This document shows, in pieces, positions 48,658 to 61,150 of a stretch of 64,000 nt of DNA (the first letter of the stretch is position 1; each line of letters begins with the position of its first letter). The stretch is taken from assembly GCF_000826085.1 (NCBI RefSeq), contig NZ_CCYM01000002.1, positions 1 to 64,000 on the forward strand. Direction: 5' to 3'. A program made the translations under genes and the position numbers. The notes below the pieces were generated by a model, which worked only from the letters and a program-made list of their open reading frames with translations, was not told the DNA's origin and made no database searches. The DNA comes from Nigerium massiliense. Its GTDB lineage: Bacteria; Actinomycetota; Actinomycetes; Propionibacteriales; Propionibacteriaceae.

Positions 48658-50165
48658 TTGACTCCCTCTACAGCCGGCGCCGGATCAGCGAGCTGGACCC
48701 GCTGCATGACCGCCTGGGCAGTTGGCTCAACCAGCTTCACGGCCGGCTGAGGATAGAAACCGAACAGCAGCAGCGCCCCGATGATCGGCACCATCGCGAA
48801 CCGCTCGACGACGTTCAGGTCGCGCCCCTCGAAGGGGGCGGCCGCTTCCTGGTTGACCGGCCCGGTCATCGGACGGCGGTACAGCCGCAACGCGTACACC
48901 GCGGACAGCACCATGCCGAGCGTCGACAGGCCAGCGATCACCGGGTAGCGGCCGAACGCGCCGGACATCACCATGAACTCGCTCGGGAACGTCGCCATGC
49001 CGGGCAGGGAGAGCGACGACAGCGCGGCGACCATCAGCATCCCAGCGGCCACGGGGGCGACCTTCTGGATGCCGCCGAACGCGTCGATGTCGGCGGTGCC
49101 GCGGCGGCTGACCAGGTAGCCGACCGCCAGGAACAGCGCGGCGGTGCTGAAGCCGTGGTTGAGCATGTAGAACATCGAGCCGGACAGGCTGGTCGTGGTG
49201 AACGCGTAGATGCCCAGCACCATGAAGCCGAAGTGGCTGACCGACGTGTACGACACCAGCCGCATCATGTTCTTCGAACCGATCGCCGCGAGAGCGCCCC
49301 ACACGATCGAGACCAGCGCGAGCACGACCATCGCGGGGGCGACCCAGCGGCTCGCCTCGGGGAAGAGCCCGATGCAGAACTTGATCATGCCGAACGTGCC
49401 GATCTTGTCCAGGACGCCCACGAGCAGCGTCGCCGACCCCGGCGTGGCCTGCTCCGCGGCGTCCGGGAGCCAGGTGTGGACGGGCACCATCGGCGCCTTG
49501 ACGATGAACGCGATCAGGAAGCCGAGCATCAGCCAGCGACCGACGTCACCGCCGAGCGGGACGGCGGCCAGCTCGGACAGCAGGTAGGTCGGACGCCCCG
49601 CGCTCGCCGACACGACGAACACGCCGATCACCGACGCCAGCATGATGAGGCCGCCGGCGAGGCTGAACAGCAGGAACTTCAGCGCCGCCCGGCCGGCCTT
49701 CGGGCCGCCGTAGCCGACGATGAGGAAGTACATCGGGATCAGCGTCGCCTCGAAGAAGAGGTAGAACAGCAGGACGTCGTTCGCGGTGAACACGAAGACC
49801 GACAGTCCCTCGAGGATCAGCACGAGCGCGAAGAATGCCTGCGAGCTCCAGCGTCCCGCGAGGCCGGACGAGCGCCACTCCACCAGCAACACGATCGGCG
49901 TCAGGATCACGGTCAGCATGACCATGGCCAGCCCCATGCCATCGAGGCCGAGAGCCCAGTAGGCGCCGAGCGGACGGATCCAGGGGACCTGGACCGACAG
50001 GTCGGCACCTCCCGTGTACATGACGGCCACGCCGATGCCGAAGCCCAGCGTGAGCAGGGCGAAGAACATGCCGAGCCACTTGGACGCCTCGCGCATCGGC
50101 AGGAACAGCAGCAACCCGCCGACGAGCGGCACCAGGCCGAGGATGGTGAGCCAGGGGAAAGTCAT
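48654..50165 (-). CDS. nuoM: NADH-quinone oxidoreductase subunit M
   Basis: A 503-residue antiporter-like subunit. Key features: FFEATLIPMYFLIVGYGG with the conserved Glu, MVPVHTWLPDAAEQATPGSA and MRLVSYTSVSHFGFMVLGI. One of three proton-pumping subunits. Overlaps nuoN by four bases and lies 19 bases after nuoL. Confidence 0.97.
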   Translation of the reverse strand: MTFPWLTILGLVPLVGGLLLFLPMREASKWLGMFFALLTLGFGIGVAVMYTGGADLSVQVPWIRPLGAYWALGLDGMGLAMVMLTVILTPIVLLVEWRSSGLAGRWSSQAFFALVLILEGLSVFVFTANDVLLFYLFFEATLIPMYFLIVGYGGPKAGRAALKFLLFSLAGGLIMLASVIGVFVVSASAGRPTYLLSELAAVPLGGDVGRWLMLGFLIAFIVKAPMVPVHTWLPDAAEQATPGSATLLVGVLDKIGTFGMIKFCIGLFPEASRWVAPAMVVLALVSIVWGALAAIGSKNMMRLVSYTSVSHFGFMVLGIYAFTTTSLSGSMFYMLNHGFSTAALFLAVGYLVSRRGTADIDAFGGIQKVAPVAAGMLMVAALSSLSLPGMATFPSEFMVMSGAFGRYPVIAGLSTLGMVLSAVYALRLYRRPMTGPVNQEAAAPFEGRDLNVVERFAMVPIIGALLLFGFYPQPAVKLVEPTAQAVMQRVQLADPAPAVEGVK

Positions 50166-50184
50166 GGTGGTGGAAACTCCTAAC

Positions 50185-52092
50185 TCAGGCCAGGTGGGTG
50201 AGGATCAGCAGGACGGCGACGCCCACGAAGCCGAGCACCATGGTGAGGGCGTAGCTGCGTGCATATCCGTTCTGGAGCTTGCGCATCTGCTTGGACAGGC
50301 CGCCGAACGCGAACGCCGTCGCGTCGACGGCGCCGTCCAGGCCGTGCTTGTCGAAGTGAGCCAGGCCCCGCGCCGCGCCCATGGTCGGCGCGACCGCGAC
50401 GACGTCGTTGATGGCGTCGCCGAACAGGTCGTGGCGGCCGGTGACCGTCAGCGGGTTGCTGCTGGACGGCGCGACGGCCGGGACCGGGCGGCGTCCGAAG
50501 ACCATCCAGCCGACCAGGACGCCGAGCGCGACGACGATCAGGGTCGCCCAGCCGATCGGGGTGGGGATCAGCGAGACCTCGTGCGGGTGATTGCCCACGG
50601 CCGGCTCGAGCCAGCCCTGGATCCACGAGTTCATCAGGGCGCCGAGCACGATCGACAGTACCGCGAGGATGATCAGCGGGATCGTCATCACCTTCGGCGA
50701 CTCGTGCGGGTGGACGCCGGCGAGCCAGCGCTCCTCGCCGAAGAACGTCATCAGCATCAGCCTGGTCATGTAGAACGCGGTGATGCCCGCGCCCAGGAGT
50801 GCGCACACTCCGGCCACGGCGTTCGCGTGGAAAGCCGCCTCGATGATGTGGTCCTTGGAGAAGTAGCCCGACAGGAACGGGAAGCCGATGATCGCCAGGT
50901 AGCCGATCCCGAACGTGGCGAACGTCACCTTCATGTACTTGCTCAGGTTGCCGAAATGCCGCATGTTCACGTCGTCGTTCATGCCGTGCATCACGGAGCC
51001 GGCGCCGAGGAACATGTTGGCCTTGAAGGCGCCGTGGGTGAGCAGGTGGAAGATCGCGAACGCGTAGCCGGCCGGGCCGATGCCCGCGGCGAGCATCATG
51101 TAGCCGATCTGGCTCATCGTGGAGCCGGCCAGCACCTTCTTGATGTCGTCCTTGCTGCAGCCGATCCAGGCGCCTGCGAGCAGGGTGACGGTGCCGACGA
51201 TGACCACGGCGAGCTGCGCCACCGGGCTGGCCTCGAAGATCGCGTGGCTGCGCACCACCAGGTAGACGCCGGCGGTCACCATCGTCGCGGCGTGGATGAG
51301 CGCCGACACCGGGGTCGGGCCCTCCATGGCGTCCAGCAGCCAGGCCTGCAGCGGCACCTGCGCGGACTTGCCGCAGGCCCCGAGCAGCAGGAACAGGCCG
51401 ATCATCGTCGCCCACAGCGGCTGCAGCTGCGCGGCGCCCTCCGTGACGGTCTGGAACCGCACCGAGCCGAACATCGCCAGCATCGAGAAGATGGCCAGCG
51501 TCATGCCGATGTCACCGACGCGGTTCATCACGAAGGCCTTGACGCCGGCGGCGGCCGCCGCGGGCCGCTCCTGCCAGAAGGAGATCAACAGGTAGGACGC
51601 CAGGCCGACGCCCTCCCAGCCGATGAACAGCACCAGGTAGTTGTCGGCCAGCACCAGGATCAGCATGGCGGCGACGAACAGGTTCAGGAACGCGAAGAAG
51701 CGGCGGCGGCGCGGGTCGTGCGCCATGTAGCCGATCGAGTAGATGTGGATCAGGCCGCCGACGCCGGTGATCAGCAGGGCGAACAGGATCGACAGCGGGT
51801 CGACGTACAGACCCACGGGGAACGACCAGGATCCCACGCTGAACCATTCGTACAGGTGCGACTCCACGACCCGCTCGCCGACCGGGCGAGACCACATCTC
51901 GGCGAAGATGACGGCGGCGACGGCGAACGACACCCAGATCGCCAGGGTGGCCAGCAAGTGTCCCCAGGCGTCGGTGACGCGCCCGCCGACCAGCAGAATG
52001 CCCGCCACCACCAGCGGGGCGGCGATCATCAGCCAGGCGTACAGGAAGGACCCGGTGGCGGCCATCGGTTGAACAGTCTCCAAAAGAAACAC
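50185..52092 (-). CDS. nuoL: NADH-quinone oxidoreductase subunit L
   Basis: A 635-residue subunit with about 16 spans and the long lateral helix at the C-terminus that runs along the membrane arm. [36 protein letters not shown] and [13 protein letters not shown] are typical NuoL segments. Ten bases after nuoK. Confidence 0.97.
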   Translation of the reverse strand: MFLLETVQPMAATGSFLYAWLMIAAPLVVAGILLVGGRVTDAWGHLLATLAIWVSFAVAAVIFAEMWSRPVGERVVESHLYEWFSVGSWSFPVGLYVDPLSILFALLITGVGGLIHIYSIGYMAHDPRRRRFFAFLNLFVAAMLILVLADNYLVLFIGWEGVGLASYLLISFWQERPAAAAAGVKAFVMNRVGDIGMTLAIFSMLAMFGSVRFQTVTEGAAQLQPLWATMIGLFLLLGACGKSAQVPLQAWLLDAMEGPTPVSALIHAATMVTAGVYLVVRSHAIFEASPVAQLAVVIVGTVTLLAGAWIGCSKDDIKKVLAGSTMSQIGYMMLAAGIGPAGYAFAIFHLLTHGAFKANMFLGAGSVMHGMNDDVNMRHFGNLSKYMKVTFATFGIGYLAIIGFPFLSGYFSKDHIIEAAFHANAVAGVCALLGAGITAFYMTRLMLMTFFGEERWLAGVHPHESPKVMTIPLIILAVLSIVLGALMNSWIQGWLEPAVGNHPHEVSLIPTPIGWATLIVVALGVLVGWMVFGRRPVPAVAPSSSNPLTVTGRHDLFGDAINDVVAVAPTMGAARGLAHFDKHGLDGAVDATAFAFGGLSKQMRKLQNGYARSYALTMVLGFVGVAVLLILTHLA

Positions 52093-52102
52093 GGCCGACC
52101 TC

Positions 52103-52402
52103 TCAGAGCTTCAGCAGGTTGGCGTCATCGACCGAGGTCGACCGGCGCGTCCGGTAAATCATCATGACGATGGCGAGCCCCACGACGACCTCTGCGGCCG
52201 CGACGACCATCACGAAGAAGGCCGCGACCTGCCCGTCGAGGTTGCCCCGCATCTGGGCGAAGGCGGCCAGGACGAGGTTGCAGGAGTTCAGCATCAACTC
52301 GACACACATGAACGCAATGAGCGCGTTGCGGCGGACGAGGACCCCGACTGCCGCGATGGCGAACAGGATCGCCGCCAGGATCAGGTAGTTCTCGGGGTTC
52401 AT
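52103..52402 (-). CDS. nuoK: NADH-quinone oxidoreductase subunit K
   Basis: A 99-residue, three-span subunit with [15 protein letters not shown] (conserved Glu in the second span) and [18 protein letters not shown] overlaps nuoJ stop by four bases. Confidence 0.97.
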   Translation of the reverse strand: MNPENYLILAAILFAIAAVGVLVRRNALIAFMCVELMLNSCNLVLAAFAQMRGNLDGQVAAFFVMVVAAAEVVVGLAIVMMIYRTRRSTSVDDANLLKL

Positions 52403-53220
52403 TCGTCGTCCTCCTCGTCTGCGTCGCGCACCCGCTCGAGCTCCTCGAAGTTGCGCCGCGTCCCCTCCTGCAGCCCGGCCGGGTCGATCGTCGCTCCGCG
52501 GGCCACCAGCGTCTTGCTGACGGACTTCTCGGCGACCGAGCCGTCGGGCAGCAGCGCCGGGGCGCCAATGGAGTTGTGGGTGGCGAAGATGCCCGAGTTC
52601 GGCAGCGTGCCGGGGTGCTCGCCCGTGGCGGCGTAGGCCCGCATGCGCTCGTCGGCGAGGTCGCGCTGCTTCGCCTTGGGATGGATGCGCTGGTGATGCG
52701 CCAGCACCATGGCGCCGACGGCCGCGGTGATCAGCAGAGCCGCGGTCAGCTCGAACACGAAGATGTAGCGGCCGAACAGCAGGCCGGCGAGGCCCTGGAC
52801 GTTCCCGCCGTCGGCGGCGTTCGGTCCGGCGAGCCCGGCGGGACCCACCGTGACCGCCCCGGCGATCGCGTAGATGAGGAGCGCCGCGAGCAGGACGCCG
52901 GCGATGAGGCCGAGGACGCGCTGGCCCTTGATCGTCTCGACGGTCGAGTCCGGCCGGTCGATGCCGACCAGCATCATCACGAACACGAACAGCATCATGA
53001 TGGCGCCGGTGTAGACGATGATCTGCGTCACGAACAGGAACGGCCCCTCCATCGCGGCGTACAGCACGGCGAGGTTGACCATGACGACCACCATCGACAA
53101 GGCGCAGTAGACGGCCTTGCGGAACAGCACCAGGCCGAGCGCGCCGAGAACCATCATCGTGGCGCACACCCAGAAGGTCACCTCCGTCCCGGTGACCAGG
53201 GGGATCAGCGCAGGGTTCAT
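52399..53220 (-). CDS. nuoJ: NADH-quinone oxidoreductase subunit J
   Basis: A 273-residue, five-span subunit with [40 protein letters not shown] across spans 2-3. A C-terminal soluble tail of about 75 residues is longer than usual. Coupled to nuoI and nuoK by four-base overlaps. Confidence 0.96.
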   Translation of the reverse strand: MNPALIPLVTGTEVTFWVCATMMVLGALGLVLFRKAVYCALSMVVVMVNLAVLYAAMEGPFLFVTQIIVYTGAIMMLFVFVMMLVGIDRPDSTVETIKGQRVLGLIAGVLLAALLIYAIAGAVTVGPAGLAGPNAADGGNVQGLAGLLFGRYIFVFELTAALLITAAVGAMVLAHHQRIHPKAKQRDLADERMRAYAATGEHPGTLPNSGIFATHNSIGAPALLPDGSVAEKSVSKTLVARGATIDPAGLQEGTRRNFEELERVRDADEEDDE

Positions 53221-53771
53221 TTCTTGGCTCCCTCATTGACGCCGGTGCGGGTGTCGGGCTGGCCCGTCTTCGGCAGGCCCAGGAAGTACTCGCGCTCGTC
53301 GTTGCCCAGACGCCGCGGGTGCGGCGGCTCCTCCATGCCGGGCAGCAGCGGGGCCAGCAGACGATCCTTGGTGTAGATCATCTTCTCCCGCGTCGTGTCG
53401 GCGAGCTTGAAGTCGTTGGTCATCGTCAGGGCGCGCGTCGGGCAGGCCTCGATGCACATCCCGCACAGGATGCAGCGCAGGTAGTTGATCTGGTACACGC
53501 GGCCGTAGCGCTCGCCGGGGCTGTAGCGCTCGTCCTCGGTGTTGTCGGCACCCTCGACGTAGATGGCGTCCGCGGGGCAGGCCCACGCGCACAGCTCACA
53601 CCCGACGCACTTCTCCAGCCCGTCGGGCCAGCGGTTGAGCTGATGGCGGCCGTGGAACCGCGGAGCCGTGATCTTCTCCTGCCCCTTCTGCGGGTAGCCC
53701 TGCGTGAAGGTCGGCCGGAAGATCGTTCGGAACGTGATACCGAAGCCGGCCCATGCGTCGAAGAATCCCAT
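53217..53771 (-). CDS. nuoI: NADH-quinone oxidoreductase subunit I
   Basis: A 184-residue dicluster ferredoxin subunit carrying clusters N6a and N6b: [17 protein letters not shown] and [18 protein letters not shown]. The N-terminal amphipathic helix [18 protein letters not shown] is complete, in contrast to the orphan homologue at 27264. It abuts nuoH. Confidence 0.97.
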   Translation of the reverse strand: MGFFDAWAGFGITFRTIFRPTFTQGYPQKGQEKITAPRFHGRHQLNRWPDGLEKCVGCELCAWACPADAIYVEGADNTEDERYSPGERYGRVYQINYLRCILCGMCIEACPTRALTMTNDFKLADTTREKMIYTKDRLLAPLLPGMEEPPHPRRLGNDEREYFLGLPKTGQPDTRTGVNEGAKK

Positions 53772-55163
53772 CTATCGCTCCTCGTCGGTCACGACCGCCC
53801 GGCGCGGGAGGTCGTAGGTGGTCGGGTCGTCGTCGATGTCGTCGTCCGCCGGGACGCCGTGCACGACGCCTGCCAGCTCGGGCAGCGTCTGTCCGGGCAT
53901 CGGCGGAACGGGGTAACCGCCGGCGAAGGCGTCGAAGTGCTCGATGTCCGCTTCGCGCACCTCGGCGTCCTTCTCTGTGCCGAGGAACCAGAAGGCGATG
54001 ACGGCCAAGCCCAGGACGATCAGCAGACCGCCCAGCATCACCGGGCTCAGCAGGCCCGCGTTCTGCAGCCCGCGCACCAGGGAGATCAGGATGATCCAGG
54101 CCAGCGAGATCGGGATCATCCACTTCCAGCCCAGGTTCATGAACTGGTCGTAGCGGAACCGCGGCAGGGTGCCGCGCAGCCAGACGAACAGCGAGATGAA
54201 CAGCTGCACCTTGATGACGAACCACAGCAGGCCCCACCAGCCGTGGTCGACCGAGAAGCCGAGCGCGTTGGCGATTGGCTCGAACGGCCAGATGGCGTGG
54301 TAGCCGCCGACGAACATCGTGGTGGCGATCGCGGAGACGGTGGCCATGTTGATGTATTCGGCCAGGAAGAACACGGCGTAGCGGAAGCCGGTGAACTCGG
54401 TGAGGTGGCCCGAGACGAGCTCGGACTCACACTCGGGCAGATCGAACGGGGCGCGGTTGGTCTCGCCGACCATCGAGATCACATAGATCACGAACGACGG
54501 CAGCAGCAACGCGAAGTACCACCCTTGAAGGCCTATCGCCCCGAGGTCGAGCCCGAACAACGAGATCGGACGCGCCTGCGCCTCCACGACCTGCGACGTC
54601 GACATCGTGCCGGAGAACAGGAACACCGCCACGAACGACAGGCCCATCGACAGCTCGTACGAGATCATCTGCGCGGTCGAGCGGAGCGCGCCCAGCAGCG
54701 AGTACGGCGAGTTGGACGACCAGCCCGCGAGCACGAAGCCGTAGACGGCGACGGAGGCGCAGGCCAGCAAGACCAGCACGGAGACGTCCATGTCGGTGAC
54801 CTGCAGGCGCGTCTGGACGCCGAACATCGACACCTGACCACCGAGCGGGATCACCGACCAGGCGGTGAACGCCGAGACCCCGACCACGAGCGGGGCCAGC
54901 GTGTAGAGCACCCGGTCGACCATGCCCGGCGCGAAGTCCTCCTTGAACAGGAGCTTCATGCCGTCGCCGAGCGCCTGGCCGAGGCCGCCCAGCCACGTGG
55001 GGTTCATGATCGGGCCGAGGCGGTGCTGCATCTTGCCGACGAGGCGCCGCTCGTACCAGACGTTGAAGATCGTCCAGGTCAGCAGCAGCACGACGACGCC
55101 GATGACCTTGATCAGGACGAGCCACCAGGGATCGTTCATCACCAGCGGGGCTTCCGGGTTCAT
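53772..55163 (-). CDS. nuoH: NADH-quinone oxidoreductase subunit H
   Basis: A 463-residue, eight-span subunit forming the quinone chamber with NuoB and NuoD. YERRLVGKMQHRLGPIMNP and the charged loop ETNRAPFDLPECESELVSG are conserved. A C-terminal cytoplasmic tail of about 70 residues, rich in Asp and Pro, goes beyond the E. coli length, as in other Actinobacteria. The ATG at 55161-55163 overlaps nuoG by four bases; a frame extending upstream is not real. Confidence 0.97.
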   Translation of the reverse strand: MNPEAPLVMNDPWWLVLIKVIGVVVLLLTWTIFNVWYERRLVGKMQHRLGPIMNPTWLGGLGQALGDGMKLLFKEDFAPGMVDRVLYTLAPLVVGVSAFTAWSVIPLGGQVSMFGVQTRLQVTDMDVSVLVLLACASVAVYGFVLAGWSSNSPYSLLGALRSTAQMISYELSMGLSFVAVFLFSGTMSTSQVVEAQARPISLFGLDLGAIGLQGWYFALLLPSFVIYVISMVGETNRAPFDLPECESELVSGHLTEFTGFRYAVFFLAEYINMATVSAIATTMFVGGYHAIWPFEPIANALGFSVDHGWWGLLWFVIKVQLFISLFVWLRGTLPRFRYDQFMNLGWKWMIPISLAWIILISLVRGLQNAGLLSPVMLGGLLIVLGLAVIAFWFLGTEKDAEVREADIEHFDAFAGGYPVPPMPGQTLPELAGVVHGVPADDDIDDDPTTYDLPRRAVVTDEER

Positions 55164-57649
55164 GCCGCACCTCCAGCGGAGACGTTGACCTGATCGCCCG
55201 GGAGCACGGCGAGTTCGCCGAGCCCCACGGACCAGAGATTGCCGGGCACCCACACGGTGTCGTCCACCATGGTGGGTTCCACGACCAGCGGCAGCACCGC
55301 GGCGTGCCGCTGCGAGCTGACCGAGACGTCCTCGCCGTCGACGAGGCCGAGGCGCTCGGCCGTGCGAGGGCTGATGCGGGCCACGGCCGGCTTGGCGGTC
55401 GCCCGCAGCGCCGGGGCGTGGTCGTTGGACGCCGACCCGTCGATGAGTTGGCGCCAGCTGGCGAGCACCACGCCGTCGCCGGTGGTGCCGTGCGCCAAGC
55501 CCAGGTCGGCCACCGGGTGCTTGTGCCGCTCGAAGAGCCGGCGCGGCGCGCCCTCGGCCCTCCGGTCGGCAGACTCGAACGAGACGCCCCCCACCGGACG
55601 CGGCACGCGGGCACCGTCCCAGACGCCGAGCTCGTCGAGTTCGGCGCGGGCCTGCTTGGCCAGCCGCACGCCCAGGTCGACGCCGAGGGCGTCCGCCAGG
55701 GCGGCGAGCGCGCGCAGGTCGGTCATCGGCGAGCCACCCTGCTTGATGACCCGGTTCACGCGGCCGTGGCGGTGCTCCCAGTTGACGAAGGTGCCCGATT
55801 GCTCCTCGATCAGGGCGACCGGGAGGACGACGTCCGCCCGTTCGGTGACCTCGCTGAGGCGCTGCTCGATGCTCAGGACGAAGCCCGCGCGCTCGATCCC
55901 GGCCCGGACGCCCTTCGCGTCGGTGAAGTCGGTGGGCTCGACGCCGGCGATCACCAGCGCCTCCAGCTCTCCGTTCGCGGCGGCGGTGAACATGGAATCC
56001 GCGTCGAGGCCCGGGCGCTGCGGCAGCGTCGCGCCACCCCACACCGTCGAGACGTCGACGCGGGCGGCGGACTCGGCGACGGGGCGTCCCCCGGGCAGCA
56101 GGCCCGGCAGGCAACCGGCCTCGAGAGCGCCGCGCTCGCCGGCGCGGCGCGGGATCCAGGCGAGCGTGGCGCCCGTGCGGGACGCCAGGTCGAGGACGGC
56201 CGGCAGTGTGCCGGGCAGCGTCGCGGCCCGCTCCCCCACCAGGATGACCGAGTTGGCGTCCGCCTCGAGCTGGGCGACCGCCTCGGGCTCGCGGCCCGGC
56301 TGGGTCGCGATCAGCGCGGCGTCCAGCTTGCGCGCGCCGTTGGACAGCCAGGGCGCGACGGTGACCACGGACGCCCCGTGCTTGCGGACGGCCTTGCGCA
56401 GCCGCAGGAAGACGATCGGGGACTCCTCCTCGGGCTCGAACGCCACGCAGATGACCTGCTTGGCCTCCTCGAGCCCGCGGTAGGTGCCGTCCTCGCCGAC
56501 CCGGCGTCCGGCGACGGCGTGCGCCAGGAACGCCGCCTCCTCCTCCGAGTGCGGACGGGAGCGGAAGTCGATGTTGTTCGTGCCCAGGGCGAGCCGGGCG
56601 AACTTGCTGTAGCCGTAGGCGTTCTCGAGGGTCAGGCGTCCGCCGGCGACCACGCCGACCGAGTTGCCCGCGCGCTTGAGGCCCGCGACGGCCGCGTCGA
56701 TGGCCTCGGGCCAGGACGCGACGCGCAGCACGCCGTTCTCGCGGATCAGCGGGCGGCTGAGGCAGTCTTCACCGCGCCCGGAGCGGAAGGCGAAGCGACC
56801 GCGGTCGCAGTTCCACTCCTCGTTGACCTCGGGGGCGTTGCCGGCGAGGCGACGCTTCACCTGGAAGTGCCGCTGGTCGGTGCGCAGTTCGCAGCCGGCG
56901 GCGCAGTGCTCGCACGTCGTCGTCGTCGACACGAGGTCGAAGGGCCGGCTCTGGAAGCGGTAGTCGCTGCTGGTCAGCGCGCCGACGGGGCAGATCTGGA
57001 TGACGTTGCCGGAGAAGTAGGAGTCGTAGGGCTCGTCCTCGTAGAAGCCCACCTGCTGCAGCGCGCCCCGCTCGACGAGCGTGATGAACGGGTCGCCGGA
57101 GATCTGCTCGGAGAACCGGGTGCAGCGCGCGCACAACACGCAGCGCTCGCGGTCGAGCAGCACCTGCGCCGATACCGACACCGGCTTGGGGTACGTCCGC
57201 TTGACGCCGAGGTAGCGGCTCTCGCTCGGGCCGTTGGCCATCGCCTGGTTCTGCAGGGGGCACTCGCCGCCCTTGTCGCAGATCGGGCAGTCCAGCGGGT
57301 GGTTGATGAGCAGCAGCTCGATCATGCCCTTCTGGGCCTTCGTGGCCACCTCGGACGTCCGCTGCGTGTCGATGCGCATGCCGGGCGCCACCTCGAGCGT
57401 GCAGGACGCCTGCGGCTTCGGCATCCCCCGGCCGTTGCCGGCGTCGGGGACTTCGACGAGGCACTGGCGGCACGCGCCGACCGGGTCGAGCAGGGGGTGA
57501 TCGCAGAATCGCGGGATCGCGACGCCGATCATCTCGGCGGCGCGGATGGCCAGCGTCCCCTTGGGCACCTTCACCTCGGTGCCGTCGATGAAGACGCTGA
57601 TCAGATCGGACTTCTCGACGCCCGTCTCCGCCTTGGTGTCGACGCTCAT
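55160..57649 (-). CDS. nuoG: NADH-quinone oxidoreductase subunit G
   Basis: An 829-residue molybdopterin-oxidoreductase-like subunit. N-terminal [2Fe-2S] domain (CDHPLLDPVGACRQCLVEV), then LLLINHPLDCPICDKGGECPLQN and the His-Cys3 and Cys4 clusters (CVLCARCTRF), followed by the CEHCAAGCELRT motif for cluster N7-like binding and a catalytically silent oxidoreductase domain. Start ATG overlaps nuoF. Confidence 0.97.
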   Translation of the reverse strand: MSVDTKAETGVEKSDLISVFIDGTEVKVPKGTLAIRAAEMIGVAIPRFCDHPLLDPVGACRQCLVEVPDAGNGRGMPKPQASCTLEVAPGMRIDTQRTSEVATKAQKGMIELLLINHPLDCPICDKGGECPLQNQAMANGPSESRYLGVKRTYPKPVSVSAQVLLDRERCVLCARCTRFSEQISGDPFITLVERGALQQVGFYEDEPYDSYFSGNVIQICPVGALTSSDYRFQSRPFDLVSTTTTCEHCAAGCELRTDQRHFQVKRRLAGNAPEVNEEWNCDRGRFAFRSGRGEDCLSRPLIRENGVLRVASWPEAIDAAVAGLKRAGNSVGVVAGGRLTLENAYGYSKFARLALGTNNIDFRSRPHSEEEAAFLAHAVAGRRVGEDGTYRGLEEAKQVICVAFEPEEESPIVFLRLRKAVRKHGASVVTVAPWLSNGARKLDAALIATQPGREPEAVAQLEADANSVILVGERAATLPGTLPAVLDLASRTGATLAWIPRRAGERGALEAGCLPGLLPGGRPVAESAARVDVSTVWGGATLPQRPGLDADSMFTAAANGELEALVIAGVEPTDFTDAKGVRAGIERAGFVLSIEQRLSEVTERADVVLPVALIEEQSGTFVNWEHRHGRVNRVIKQGGSPMTDLRALAALADALGVDLGVRLAKQARAELDELGVWDGARVPRPVGGVSFESADRRAEGAPRRLFERHKHPVADLGLAHGTTGDGVVLASWRQLIDGSASNDHAPALRATAKPAVARISPRTAERLGLVDGEDVSVSSQRHAAVLPLVVEPTMVDDTVWVPGNLWSVGLGELAVLPGDQVNVSAGGAA

Positions 57650-59034
57650 GCCAGGCCTCCTTCACTGCCGGTCGTCTGCTCGAGAGCGCCCTGACCGGGG
57701 TTGGAATCGCGCTCGGGGTACTCGGCCGGAGCCGTTCGAGGGGGGAACAGCGCGCTGCGCTCGTACGGGAACAACTCCCAGGCCGGGGTGTGGTAGCCCT
57801 GCTCGAACTCCTCGCGGAAGTGCTTCACCGCGGAGGTGACGCACGCGACCGCGCCGTCGGCCAGCGCGCAGAACGAGCGGCCGCCGATGTTCTCGCAGAC
57901 GTCCAGCATCGTGTCGACCGAGCCCTCCTCGGCCTCGCCCGCCTCGAACTTCTTCAGCATCTGCACCAGCCACCACGAGCCCTCGCGGCACGGGGTGCAC
58001 TTGCCGCAGGACTCGTGCTTGTAGAACTCGACGAAGCGCAGCGTCGTGCGCACGATCGACGTGGTGTCGTCGAAGATCTGGAGCGCCTTGGTGCCCAGCA
58101 TCGAGCCGGCCGCGGCGGCGCCCTCGTAGTCGAGCGGGATGTCGAGGTGCTCGGCGGTCAGGATCGGCGTGGACGAGCCGCCGGGCGTCCAGAACTTCAG
58201 CTGGTGACCCTCGCGGACGCCACCGGACAACTCCAGCAGCTCGCGCAGCGTGATGCCGAGCGGGGCGTCGAACTGGCCCGGCCGGGCGACGTGGCCCGAC
58301 AGGGAGTAGATGGTGGAGCCCTTCGACTTCTCCGTGCCCATCGTCTGGTACCAGGCCGCGCCCTTGTCCACGATCTGTGGCACCGAGGCGATGGTCTCGA
58401 CGTTGTTCACCACGGTCGGGCAGGCGTACAGGCCGGCGACGGCCGGGAACGGCGGGCGCAGGCGGGGCTGGCCGCGGCGTCCCTCGAGCGAGTCGAGCAG
58501 CGCGGTCTCCTCGCCGCAGATGTAGGCGCCGGCCCCGGCGTGCACGACGACCTCCAGGTCGTAGCCCGAGCCGAGGATGTTCTTGCCGATGTAGCCGGCC
58601 GAGTAGGCCTCCCGGACAGCCTGCTGCAGGCGCCGGATGACATGAAGCACCTCGCCGCGCACGTAGATGAAGGCGTAGCGGCAGCCGATCGCGTAGGCGG
58701 AGATGATGACGCCCTCGACCAGCGTGTGCGGGGACGCCAGCAGCAGCGGCATGTCCTTGCACGTGCCGGGCTCGGACTCGTCCGCGTTCACGATCAGGTA
58801 CTTCGGGTTCGGGTTGTCCTTCGGGACGAAGCCCCACTTCATGCCCGTCGGGAAGCCGGCGCCGCCCCGTCCACGCAGCCCGGAATCCTTCACCAGGGCG
58901 GTGACGTCCGCCGGCGACTGCTGCAGCGCCTTACGCAGGCCCGCGTAGCCGCCGCGGCGCTCGTAGTTGGTGATCTTCCACGCCCGCTCGTCGGCCCAGT
59001 TGGCGCTCAGGACAGGGGTCAACACGTCGGTCAC
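57646..59034 (-). CDS. nuoF: NADH-quinone oxidoreductase subunit F
   Basis: A 462-residue subunit that binds NADH, FMN and cluster N3. GLRGRGGAGFPTGMKWGF binds NADH/FMN and HESCGKCTPCREG carries the cluster cysteines. GTG start at 59032-59034 inside AAGTGACC, overlapping the nuoE stop, with GAGGAG upstream. A longer frame running into nuoE is not coding. Confidence 0.96.
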   Translation of the reverse strand: MTDVLTPVLSANWADERAWKITNYERRGGYAGLRKALQQSPADVTALVKDSGLRGRGGAGFPTGMKWGFVPKDNPNPKYLIVNADESEPGTCKDMPLLLASPHTLVEGVIISAYAIGCRYAFIYVRGEVLHVIRRLQQAVREAYSAGYIGKNILGSGYDLEVVVHAGAGAYICGEETALLDSLEGRRGQPRLRPPFPAVAGLYACPTVVNNVETIASVPQIVDKGAAWYQTMGTEKSKGSTIYSLSGHVARPGQFDAPLGITLRELLELSGGVREGHQLKFWTPGGSSTPILTAEHLDIPLDYEGAAAAGSMLGTKALQIFDDTTSIVRTTLRFVEFYKHESCGKCTPCREGSWWLVQMLKKFEAGEAEEGSVDTMLDVCENIGGRSFCALADGAVACVTSAVKHFREEFEQGYHTPAWELFPYERSALFPPRTAPAEYPERDSNPGQGALEQTTGSEGGLA

Positions 59035-59803
59035 TTCTGCTCCTCGGCCTCGTCCGTGGCGGTCTTTGGCGGGACATCGGGTGCCTTCCAGCCGCGCTCG
59101 CGCGCGATGTCGAGCCCGAGCAGCGACGCCGGGCCGGCCGTCGGGCCCTCGTCGGCGCGGCCGTCGGGGAACCCGGCCAGCACGCGCTCGGCCTCGCGCC
59201 ACGACGTGATCGTCGCGCCGCGGGTGGAGTGCACCTCGCGGCCGGCGACCAGGTCGTCGAGCAGCGCGTCGGCCTTTTCGGGGGTCATGTTGTCCATGAA
59301 TTCCCAGTTGACCATCATCACCGGGGCGAAGTCGCAGGCCGCGTTGCACTCGATGCGTTCCAGCGAGACCGCGCCGTCGGGGGTGGTCTCGCCCTCGTGG
59401 ATGCCGAGACGCTGCTCGGCCTGCTCCAGCAGGTAGTCGCCGCCCATCACCGCGCACAGGGCGGTGGTGCAGACGCCGACGTGGTGCCGGCCGGCCGGAC
59501 GCCGCTTGTACATCGTGTAGAACGTCGCGACGCCCGAGACCTGCGCCGGCGTGATGCCGAGCACCTCGGCGCAGGCTTCGATGCCGGCCGGGGAGATCCG
59601 GCCGTCCACCGACTGCACGAGGTGCAGCATCGGCAGCAGCGCCGAGCGGGGCTGCGGGTAGCGCTCGGCGATCTGCCGCATCTCCTCCAGCGTCGTCTCG
59701 CCGATGTTCGTGCTCTGGTCGGAGTAGTCGACCGCGCCCGACTCCGGGAAGTGCGACTCGAACTCGTGGCCCACCGGGCCGTGCGCGCTGTTCTGGTCGA
59801 CGC

Positions 59804-59807
<4 letters not shown>
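59031..59807 (-). CDS. nuoE: NADH-quinone oxidoreductase subunit E
   Basis: A 258-residue thioredoxin-like [2Fe-2S] subunit (cluster N1a). Cluster ligands are in [14 protein letters not shown] and [20 protein letters not shown]-terminal extension of about 70 residues beyond the usual domain is Ala/Glu-rich. Four-base overlaps with nuoD and nuoF. Confidence 0.96.

Positions 59808-61146
<1,339 letters not shown>

Positions 61147-61150
<4 letters not shown>

Noticed and set aside
55304..57694. 796-residue plus-strand frame opposite nuoG
   Set aside because: Antisense shadow caused by third-position GC; nuoG has clear motifs.
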